A stretch of DNA of 64,000 nt from Longitalea arenae (GTDB lineage: Bacteria; Bacteroidota; Bacteroidia; Chitinophagales; Chitinophagaceae), in contig NZ_JAFFJX010000003.1 of assembly GCF_016924755.1 (NCBI RefSeq), forward strand, positions 372,001 to 436,000. Direction: 5' to 3'. Shown here in pieces: positions 55,503 through 62,918 of this stretch. A program made the translations under genes and the position numbers. Positions within the stretch are counted from its first letter, which is position 1; every line of letters starts with the position of its first letter. The notes beneath the pieces were generated by a model. That model worked only from the letters and a program-made list of their open reading frames with translations. It searched no databases and was not told where the DNA came from.

Positions 55503-56292
55503 CGATCAGGAGCTCCTTGCACATCCACTTACAACGCCTTCACATTTTACAGCTTCAGGGCTGCGAAGCAAGCACCCGCAACGGGCTTATTATGCGCTGC
55601 CTATGCAGCAAATTGTATTACAGTTCATTGTAACTGACGCTTGTGTAGTCAGCAATTGCACTGTGATAGTCATTTTATGCACTCATAAATGTCTGGGGCG
55701 GACAATCCCGCGCTTTTCAAGCACTAATAACGCTGATGCAATAATGATTTTGCTTATCAGCCGGTTAACTCTTTGCAGTATCGGTTAAGTCGTTTTGCTT
55801 CTAACTGCTGTTGGATGCAAACCCTGCTTTGTTTACTGATGAAGATCATAAAATTCAGCACCATTCTTCGGCGTTGGGCTAACGGCCTATGGCCTGATAT
55901 TTTATTACATGAAGCGGACGAGCGAAAACAGGTGAATATAACAAGGGTAATCTTTACCGTTAAATGAAAATTACCCCTAAAAAAAGTCACATTAACCCAT
56001 ACTTGATTTTGAGAATTTGTTTTTTACCTGTAATCTTGTGCTTGTAAGAGGAAAGTATTATGTGGCTTTAATCTGCAATAAAACACCAGGATTTACCATG
56101 TTCTCCGGTAACCTGCATCAGCTTCACCTTATCTTACTGTATCAAACTATGCCCGGTATCCCCATGAATTGCAGCCTGATAACCAGAAACAAAAAAGAGC
56201 ATGTCCTACCCGTAATGCGTTTATGATTTACCGTAACTCGTTGTAAATTAGTTAGACATTTTTATCAAGGTTAGCAAAAAACAATCTTCCTG
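55503..56292. other. 790-base gene-free stretch after the RES gene
   Basis: Several open frames of 60-77 codons occur in both directions but none looks like protein or is supported by neighbours. A GGGTAAT / ATTACCC inverted pair lies near 55945-55977. It may be decayed coding DNA; no promoter for the sigma gene stands out. Confidence 0.5.
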
Positions 56293-56916
56293 ATGCGTTC
56301 ACTTTCATTGGAAAATGATATTATTGTCTCTTTCAAAAAAGGATCTCCCGATGCTTTGCAATCCTTGTTAAAGCAGTTCTATAATCCTTTGTGCCTCTTT
56401 GCGGAGCGGTTGCTGGCCGATAAAGCAGCTGCAGAAGACATTGTTGGTGAATCTTTTATAAAATTATGGCATAAACGGTGCGACTTCGAAACCGTACAGA
56501 ATATAAAAGCATTTATGTATATCACCGTACGTAATGCCTGCCTCAACTATTTAAAACAAGCCAAACGCGATTCCCTCAGCAAAAAACAGCTGGCTTATAT
56601 AACAGGAGAAAAGGAAGAGTTCGTTTTAAATGAAATGATCAGGGCTGAGGTATTAAAAGAATTGATGCATGAGATCAACAACCTGCCCGAGCAATGTGGG
56701 AAAGTATTAAAACTGGGCTACCTGGAAGGCTTAAAAAACCAGGAGATTGCCGCACTGCTGAATATCTCAGTGCATACGGTTAAAAATCAAAAAGCGCGGG
56801 CTATACAATTACTTAAGCTACGGCTTCGCGACCGCGACCTCATGAGTTTTCTGCTATTGTGTACGCTCTTACGCATCACTTCCGACAATTGCCAAAACAT
56901 AAATCTTCCAGCCTGA
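56293..56916 (+). CDS. ECF RNA polymerase sigma factor (Bacteroidota FecI-like)
   Basis: Extracytoplasmic-function sigma factor of 207 residues. Region 2 is at about 20-85 (YNPLCLFAERLLADKAAAED, IVGESFIKLWHKR) and region 4 at about 125-185 (LPEQCGKVLKLGYLEGLKNQ, EIAALLNISVHTVKNQKARA). In Bacteroidota such sigma genes usually lie directly beside a FecR anti-sigma gene and a SusC-like receptor. Here the nearest FecR is 2.1 kb downstream and the spacer is non-coding. The 3' end extends with a short unrelated tail. Confidence 0.93.
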   Translation: MRSLSLENDIIVSFKKGSPDALQSLLKQFYNPLCLFAERLLADKAAAEDIVGESFIKLWHKRCDFETVQNIKAFMYITVRNACLNYLKQAKRDSLSKKQLAYITGEKEEFVLNEMIRAEVLKELMHEINNLPEQCGKVLKLGYLEGLKNQEIAALLNISVHTVKNQKARAIQLLKLRLRDRDLMSFLLLCTLLRITSDNCQNINLPA

Positions 56917-57180
56917 CCTTCGACTTTAGGCTAAAAATCAAGCTCCCGGCAGGTGTAAATACCCATTTATCCATTTTTATTAAATTTTTTTTCATTTGGA
57001 ATAGTAATAAATGCGTGGAAAGTTGTTTTAATACTAAACCAGCAATTATTCGGCCGTGCGGGATATAAATAAAAAGTTCTTTACGCTTAAATGTATTTAA
57101 TGAGATTGTTTTAAAAGTATAGCCATTTAAAACGCTTTAACCAATTTATTAAATAATATTTAAGAACATACAGGGATTGT

Positions 57181-57459
57181 TATACAGAGTTCAGTTAAGG
57201 TGTAACAATCCATCGTGGCGACCACAGCAGCAACTGTATGATGTGTTTACTAGTGCGTGGGTTAGTGGTGATTTATATCAACTTAACCCTGACCTATAAA
57301 TGAACGAGTAGGCTTAATCAGGCCTTTTTATCCGCCCGATATATGCTCTGTACTTTTCGTTCTTTCAGCCAGACGAGAAGACGGAATGTCGAGCGGGAAT
57401 CTCATGTGACTGTTTGGTTGGGTCACTACAAGGGAGTGTTTCTACTCTCCCTTTTTTTT
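57181..57459 (+). ncRNA. Candidate structured non-coding RNA
   Basis: A 280-base stretch with several stem-loops and a terminator but no ORF: a hairpin with GGGTTA/TAACCC at its base (57259-57289), a CCTGA...TCAGG stem enclosing CTA...TAG (about 57288-57319), GTGAC/GTCAC near 57406-57425, and the AGGGAG/CTCCCT terminator. The 5' end is a guess; no TAnnTTTG promoter was found. It does not match an RNA family I recognise. Confidence 0.4.
57431..57459 (+). terminator. Rho-independent terminator of candidate RNA 1
   Basis: AGGGAG, a 10-base loop, CTCCCT, followed by eight Ts (57452-57459). Confidence 0.75.
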
Positions 57460-57698
57460 AAAAATTCGAACATCTCTATATAAATTTATTAAGCTATGCT
57501 TATTCCCTGCCTCGCCAGGTATCCATTCAAACCGAATCCATCTATACACATCACACCCGTGTATGTACGAAATTAAAAGCATCTAAAGGCTCCACATTAG
57601 TAGGCAATTTTTCCAAAAGCATTTCTGATTAGTTACAGTACAAAATTTACACCTATACGGGTATTGCGATGCTCTTATATGGTTTATAGATATCATCA

Positions 57699-57725
57699 AC
57701 CTAATCGTAACTAGGTAGTTTTTTT
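57699..57725 (+). terminator. Weak terminator-like hairpin
   Basis: ACCTA, an 8-base loop, TAGGT, then AG and seven Ts. The 5-bp stem is short, so termination would be inefficient. Confidence 0.45.
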
Positions 57726-57726
57726 C

Positions 57727-57826
57727 TCATTCGCATTCCTCATGTGCATCAATTATCCCTCTTCCTGGTACAGAAGAGGCGCAGGAATCCCCCACGGCCG
57801 GGTAGTCTTACCCGGCTTTCTTTTTT
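57727..57826 (+). ncRNA. Candidate small RNA with alternative stems
   Basis: About 100 bases ending in a strong terminator. CCTCTTC (57758-57764) pairs with GAAGAGG (57773-57779), but TTCCTG (57762-57767) can instead pair with CAGGAA (57782-57787); the two stems exclude each other. The 5' end is assumed to follow the previous T-run. No promoter seen. Confidence 0.35.
57797..57826 (+). terminator. Strong rho-independent terminator
   Basis: GCCGGGTA, loop GTCT, TACCCGGC, then CTTTC and six Ts. Perfect 8-bp stem on the plus strand, more than 800 bases after the sigma gene stop, implying a separate upstream transcript. Confidence 0.85.
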
Positions 57827-58164
57827 ACCCCCCCGGCCTTAGGCCCTTAACCCTGATCCCAAATCACCCGTAAAGCGGCTTAATGAGCTTTATCTCCTTT
57901 ATTACTTACATTGACTGGTCAACCACTGAACTCATAAGACTTTTAGCATTCACTCTCCTTTCTGTTTCACACTTGCGAACGGGGTTACCTTAATTTTATC
58001 AACCCTATTAACGCATTAACTGGTCATTTGCCAATCTGTTAACGTGCCCCATCAATTTTATCAAGTCAACCTATTAGTTTCCCCTACACGTTTAAATTAA
58101 AATTTCATGAACAGTGGTACATTTACCAAATCTGTCAAGTTTATCAACATTATCAACTCATCGA

Positions 58165-58528
58165 CTTGCCTCCTTTCCTACCCGTTAATAAAAGCATGCT
58201 TCCTGGCGTTACCGCTATCAACGTTGTGAACTTAATCAACCAGTCAACTGGCCGCCTTGCCTCCTTTCCTACACGTTAATAAAGCATGCTTCCTGGCTGT
58301 TACCGCTACCAACGCTGTGAACTTAATCAACCAGTCAACTCGCCGCCTTGCCTCCTTTCCTGCACGTTAACAACGCAAGCCTCCTGGCTATTACCGCTAC
58401 CAACGCTGTGAACTTTATCAACCAGTCAACTCGCCGCCTTGCCTCCTTTCCTACACGTTAACAACTTAAGCTTCCTGCTGTGTTACCGTGTTAACGCTGT
58501 CAACTTATCAACTTGTCAATTCTTCAAT
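58165..58528. repeat. 91-bp tandem repeat array
   Basis: The marker CCTACACG (or one-base variants) sits at 58177, 58268, 58359 and 58450: exact 91-base spacing three times. Each unit carries CTTGCCTCCTTTCCTACACG near its start and ATCAACCAGTCAACTCG near its end. Unit 4 (58438-58528) is diverged, and a weaker unit precedes the array (marker at 58083). As 91 is not a multiple of three and stops occur in each unit, it is non-coding. Confidence 0.9.
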
Positions 58529-59002
58529 GGTCACATATTAACAATAACTATACTTTGCTTGATTACAATCATAACCTTTCAGGTTTTTGCCATTTTGTTT
58601 GGGTAAATCCAGAACTTCATTTGTTTTATATTAATAGAGGGCAGATTTTTTCAAGTGTCGGATGATTACAATACGCCTGGTTATTGTCACTACATAAGAA
58701 CCGAATCATATTATCCGTATACATAATACCATCCCCGATTGTAAGAAAATTTTTATGTAAAAGCCGGGTAAAACAGCTAAATCATTAGCATTCCTACCCA
58801 ATTCTTAAATATTATTCTGTAAACCTGTCAATTTATTAAAGATTTCGCCATACCCTTTAGTACAAATCAAAAGAACTGTTGTTTTTACAATAATATCAGA
58901 TCGTAGCATAATTCCTGTTGCATGGTTTTGCAGTATTGATAAAAGGTCATGAAGCGATCCCGCGATACCCGCCTTACTAAATAAAGCATTAAACTTATTC
59001 TG

Positions 59003-60232
59003 ATGAATGAGCAAAACATTGACAAAGTATCTCATGTAGCCTCCCTGATCATTGGAAATATGCAGGAAAGGCTATCAGCTGCCGAACAGCAGGAATTAGA
59101 AGCCTGGTTGCAGGAAGATGAGGAAAACACCCTGTTATTCCGGGAACTGATGGATGTGGAAAAACTGAGCTATGACCTGAACGAACTGAACAGCTACGAT
59201 CATAACCAGGCATTTGAAAAGTTAACTCACAAGATCCTGCTTAATGAAGTAACCGGCAAAAGGGTATATTTCAGAATCTGGTGGTATATGGTAGCAGCCG
59301 TACTCGTGCTGGTGGCCGGCGGCATTGCTTACTTCTCTTTTAATAAAGCGGAAAAGCCCGCAGCGCCTGTGTCTGCTGTTATTGCGCAAAAGAAAGCCCC
59401 GGGTTTGCAGCCCGACACAAAGAAAGCCGTGCTGATCCTGGCCGACGGTTCAACCGTTCCATTGAGCGAAATGAACAATGGCAGCATTGCACGGCAGGGT
59501 AATGTGATCATTCAGAAAAATGAAAATGGACAGCTGCAATATAAATTATCCGGCGCCACCGCCAATACGACTGGTTCCAACACCCTTCGTACGCCAAGGG
59601 GTGGAGAATACCAGCTAATCCTCGATGATGGCACCAAAATATGGCTGAACTCCGCTTCCAGCCTGCAATTTCCCGTTCATTTTAATTCAGACGACCGCCG
59701 CGTGGTATTGACCGGCGAAGCTTATTTTGAAGTGGAATCATCGGTAATTCCCCATTCCGGTGGCCGCAAAAGATCGTTTACCGTACATGTGGATAATATG
59801 GTAGTACAGGCACTCGGCACTTCCTTCAATATTTCTGCTTATAAAGAAGATGACCGTTCGCAAACTACCGTTGTCGAAGGGTTGGTAAAAGTAAACCGGA
59901 ATAATAAAAGCAATTTACTTAGCCCTGGCAAAAAACTAATCGCACAAGACAGTACCGTTACTGTTGAAGATGCAGACGTAAAACAGGAAATAGCGTGGAA
60001 GCACGGAGAATTTGTATTCAGGAATACCTCCCTGCGGATGGTCATGAATGAACTGGCCCGTTGGTACGACATGGATGTTACTTATGATAAGGGTGTGCCC
60101 TCCCTGCATTTTAGTGGCGAAGTGCAAAGAGAATCAGATATCAGGTCAGTGCTGCATATGCTTGAATATACCGGCGGCGTTACCTTCACTATCAATAAAA
60201 GACTTATCACGGTTCATCCCGGTAAAAAATGA
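59003..60232 (+). CDS. FecR-family anti-sigma factor
   Basis: Inner-membrane anti-sigma regulator of 409 residues: N-terminal cytoplasmic sigma-binding region (about 1-90), one membrane helix (IWWYMVAAVLVLVAGGIAYF near 93-112), a periplasmic FecR domain (TPRGGEYQLILDDGTKIWLN, VVLTGEAYFEV, VQALGTSFNISAY) and a C-terminal DUF4974/secretin-like domain (NTSLRMVMNELARWYDMDVT). It normally relays a signal from a SusC-like receptor to an ECF sigma factor. No receptor gene follows; the next gene encodes a PLD protein. Its sigma partner is probably the gene at 56293-56916. Confidence 0.93.
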   Translation: MNEQNIDKVSHVASLIIGNMQERLSAAEQQELEAWLQEDEENTLLFRELMDVEKLSYDLNELNSYDHNQAFEKLTHKILLNEVTGKRVYFRIWWYMVAAVLVLVAGGIAYFSFNKAEKPAAPVSAVIAQKKAPGLQPDTKKAVLILADGSTVPLSEMNNGSIARQGNVIIQKNENGQLQYKLSGATANTTGSNTLRTPRGGEYQLILDDGTKIWLNSASSLQFPVHFNSDDRRVVLTGEAYFEVESSVIPHSGGRKRSFTVHVDNMVVQALGTSFNISAYKEDDRSQTTVVEGLVKVNRNNKSNLLSPGKKLIAQDSTVTVEDADVKQEIAWKHGEFVFRNTSLRMVMNELARWYDMDVTYDKGVPSLHFSGEVQRESDIRSVLHMLEYTGGVTFTINKRLITVHPGKK

Positions 60233-60277
60233 TCCTGGCTCCTCAGCTACCCTGCTTTCGATTTACTCCGCGTGAAA

Positions 60278-60285
60278 TATTTTTG
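60278..60285 (+). promoter_or_regulatory. -7 promoter element of the PLD-family gene
   Basis: TATTTTTG, an exact TAnnTTTG, 13 bases before the ATG at 60299. The leader would be only a few bases. It also rules out the in-frame GTG at 60272 as start for this transcript. Confidence 0.45.
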
Positions 60286-60298
60286 TAGCTTGGCGCTT

Positions 60299-61471
60299 AT
60301 GTTACGTGGTACCGGTAGAAAATCATCAGCATATATTCCGAATAATAAGGTTAGATTGGTCAGGGGAGGCAGGGATTATTTCACGACGCTTGCCGAATTG
60401 ATCAAGCAGGCGAAATTTTCCATACACCTGCAGGTTTATATTTATGAAGACGACGAAACCGGCCGGTCAGTAGGCAATGCCCTGATGGATGCGGCCAAAC
60501 GCGGCGTTCATGTTTATCTGCTTACCGATGGCTATGCGTCCAAAGCATTATCAGCTGCGTTTATAAAAGAATTACGCACCGCCGGTGTCCAATTCCGTTT
60601 TTTTGAACCGCTTTTAAAAAGTGAGAATTTTTACTTTGGCCGCCGCATGCACCATAAAGTGCTGGTGGCAGATGGCCGCATCGGCCTGGTAGGCGGCATC
60701 AATATCAGCAACCGTTATAATGACCTGGAAGATCAGCCTGCCTGGCTCGATTGGGCGCTGCTGGTGGAAGGCCCGGCTGCTGTAGCGCTCTATAGATTAT
60801 GTATCGATGTGTGGGCCAAACCTGGTCAAATGGCATTGAAACGAAGCCTGCGCCATGAATTTCCTGCCCCTCCCAATACCGGTAACAGCCCCGTCCGTAT
60901 TCGCAGGAACGATTGGGTGAAACGTAAGAACCAGATCTCCCGCAGTTATATCGATATGCTGAAGAAAGCCACTTCCAACGTCATCATCATGTCGGGTTAT
61001 TTCCTGCCAGGCACCATCATCAGGCACCACCTTTCCAGAGCCGCCAAACGCGGTATTGATATCCGGATCATAGTAGCGGAAAAATCGGATGTAAAACTGG
61101 CCAAACATGCCGAACGGTACATGTATCGCTGGATGTTGAAACGCAACATTAGGCTGTATGAATATACCAGATCGGTACTACATGGCAAAATGGCCACCCG
61201 TGACAGCAAATGGGTGACCATTGGCTCCTACAACGTGAATGATATCAGCGCTTATGCGAGCGTAGAACTGAACATCGATGTGAATGATCCTGAATTCGCG
61301 GCGCATGTGCAGCAAAAACTGGAAGCGGTGCTGGAGAATGATTGTGTGCTGGTGACCGAAGATGAATTCAATAAAAAGTATAATATCTTTCAGCGATTCA
61401 TCCAATATTGCGCCTACTGGCTGGTGAGAATTATTTTCTACTTATTTACATTCTACTTTAAACAACGATGA
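60299..61471 (+). CDS. Phospholipase D-family protein, cardiolipin synthase-like
   Basis: PLD-superfamily enzyme of 390 residues with two HKD motifs: MHHKVLVADGRIGLVGGIN in the first half and VLHGKMATRDSKWVTIGSYN in the second, each HxKxxxxD. This is the arrangement of ClsB-type cardiolipin synthases, which join phosphatidylglycerol with another lipid alcohol. Unlike ClsA it lacks N-terminal membrane helices; a C-terminal hydrophobic stretch (YWLVRIIFYLFTFYF) may touch the membrane. The start at 60299 follows a -7 element. Confidence 0.9.
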   Translation: MLRGTGRKSSAYIPNNKVRLVRGGRDYFTTLAELIKQAKFSIHLQVYIYEDDETGRSVGNALMDAAKRGVHVYLLTDGYASKALSAAFIKELRTAGVQFRFFEPLLKSENFYFGRRMHHKVLVADGRIGLVGGINISNRYNDLEDQPAWLDWALLVEGPAAVALYRLCIDVWAKPGQMALKRSLRHEFPAPPNTGNSPVRIRRNDWVKRKNQISRSYIDMLKKATSNVIIMSGYFLPGTIIRHHLSRAAKRGIDIRIIVAEKSDVKLAKHAERYMYRWMLKRNIRLYEYTRSVLHGKMATRDSKWVTIGSYNVNDISAYASVELNIDVNDPEFAAHVQQKLEAVLENDCVLVTEDEFNKKYNIFQRFIQYCAYWLVRIIFYLFTFYFKQR

Positions 61472-61556
61472 TTTGCAGTTGATCCATTAGGAACTGCCCC
61501 TGACCATGGCCGCCATTTATAACTGTATCAGCACAACCTGTCCCGCTCCGCGGGAT

Positions 61557-61651
61557 CAGCAAATCAGCACATCAGCACATCAGCAAATCAGCACATCAGC
61601 AAATCAGCACATCAGCAAATCAGCACATCAGCAATTAGCACATCAGCAAAT
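61557..61651. repeat. 8-bp tandem repeat CAGCACAT / CAGCAAAT
   Basis: About eleven near-perfect copies of an 8-base unit alternating CAGCACAT and CAGCAAAT, in the 187-base convergent spacer between the PLD gene and the YdjM-like gene. Confidence 0.9.
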
Positions 61652-61658
61652 TGTCATA

Positions 61659-62666
61659 CTACTCCCCTTTGATCCTATGCAGCATCGACATAAAAGCCGC
61701 CTTATCCCAGTTGGCAAAACGCCCCCGCTGCACCACCATATTATTGCCATAAGGCCGCTGCAGGTAATAATGAAAAACGAACCCGGCCCTTGGTTTATAC
61801 CAGCCTACCCGCTGCCCAAAGCGGAGATCGTTGAACACAAGGTAATTGTCCTCCCGCTCAATGGTATAATAGCCCTGCGAAAAAATAAACAGGTCCTTCA
61901 GCTCTTCCAGGTCTCTTACGGGGTTTAATAACGAATCGTTTCGCGGGAAATAGGTAAAGTCGATATGTGGTTTTCGATCGAACACCGACCGGTAACCGAT
62001 ATGATACCCTTTATCATCTTCCAGCACTACATACCACAGCAGGTTATTTAACGGTGTAGGCGTGGTAAAATGCCGCCGGTATTCAATTTTTTCCTGTCTG
62101 GCCACTCTTTGCACTGCGCCCTCAACAATCGACTTATTAAATATATCGATACCCAGGTAAAATACACACCAGCCGATGGCAATGGTCGCCCAGCGTTTCC
62201 GCTTAAAGTCCCGCTTCATAAAAAACAGCAATACCGCAATGATGGCCGGCGCAATGGTGAATAGCGGATCAGCCACGAACATCGCATGCATACAAAAGCG
62301 CCGGTGCGAGAAAGGCTCCAGCAAACCGGTGCCATAGGCATTAAAGCAATCAAGCAGCAGATGCGTGCCCAATTCTGCTGCAAAAAACCAAAGCCAGATC
62401 GAAAACCGGATATTGTGCGGACGCCGCCATCGGTCGGCCAGCCAGGCCAGCAAAGGCGTTACTATTAAAACGAACAATAATGAATGGGTGATTCCCCGGT
62501 GCGCAATCAGATCCTGGGTAGGCGTCATCCAGAAAGAAGCAACAAAATCAATATCCGGCAGGCTTTGCGCAGCAGCCCCCATAACCAGGGAGCGTTTGCC
62601 CGCTTTCTTTCCAATAAACAATTCACCAATACAGGCACCCAATACAATATGCGTAAGAGAATCCAT
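61659..62666 (-). CDS. YdjM/DUF457-family membrane-bound metal-dependent hydrolase
   Basis: Integral membrane protein of 335 residues in the LexA-binding/YdjM family (COG1988). N-terminal MDSLTHIVLGACIGELFIGK, SLPDIDFVASF, AHRGITHSLLFV and LLLDCFNAYGTGLLEPFSHR contain the conserved His and Asp residues thought to bind metal. Four or five membrane segments occupy the first 190 residues; the C-terminal part (about 195-335) is soluble, mostly beta, and longer than in E. coli YdjM. The physiological substrate is unknown for the family. Confidence 0.85.
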   Translation of the reverse strand: MDSLTHIVLGACIGELFIGKKAGKRSLVMGAAAQSLPDIDFVASFWMTPTQDLIAHRGITHSLLFVLIVTPLLAWLADRWRRPHNIRFSIWLWFFAAELGTHLLLDCFNAYGTGLLEPFSHRRFCMHAMFVADPLFTIAPAIIAVLLFFMKRDFKRKRWATIAIGWCVFYLGIDIFNKSIVEGAVQRVARQEKIEYRRHFTTPTPLNNLLWYVVLEDDKGYHIGYRSVFDRKPHIDFTYFPRNDSLLNPVRDLEELKDLFIFSQGYYTIEREDNYLVFNDLRFGQRVGWYKPRAGFVFHYYLQRPYGNNMVVQRGRFANWDKAAFMSMLHRIKGE

Positions 62667-62918
62667 GGCGGCAAGTTAATAAAAGGCGTTGAGGCAACAA
62701 GGCAAAAAGGAAACCAGGGAATCAGTTAGGTATCATCCTACTATTGGCCCAAAGAACCTGAACATCATCTGCAGCGGGAATGAATGTGCAATACTCTACA
62801 ACGGCTGATTTTACCATTATTTCACAAAAAAGATCGTTACATTAGTAGCAAGTGGAAATATTGCCACCCTGTGGGCAATTTCGTTTAACCGGTACCATTA
62901 CTGCCATATCCATTCATC

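Larger units (their letters stand above)
56917..59002. other. 2.1-kb non-coding region between sigma and FecR genes
   Basis: No credible protein-coding frame. In order: AT-rich leader (56920-57180), a hairpin-rich segment ending in a terminator (57181-57459), a middle segment ending in a weaker terminator (57460-57725), a short two-hairpin segment ending in a strong terminator (57727-57826), an array of 91-bp repeats (about 58070-58528), and an AT-rich FecR leader. Confidence 0.7.

Noticed and set aside
55603-56226. Several frames of 60-77 codons after the RES gene
   Set aside because: No family likeness, no promoter or ribosome site, conflicting strands; treated as non-coding or decayed DNA.
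56917-57180. Possible TonB receptor remnant after the sigma gene
   Set aside because: Searched in all frames for plug or barrel motifs; only AT-rich DNA without protein likeness.
58165-58528. CRISPR array
   Set aside because: Units are contiguous 91-bp tandem copies without variable spacers, and no cas gene is present.
58805-59035. Minus-strand frame of 76 codons overlapping the FecR start
   Set aside because: Overlaps the well-supported FecR N-terminus and has no recognisable features.
61557-61651. CRISPR or origin iterons
   Set aside because: An 8-bp microsatellite with no spacers, no dnaA boxes or replication gene nearby.
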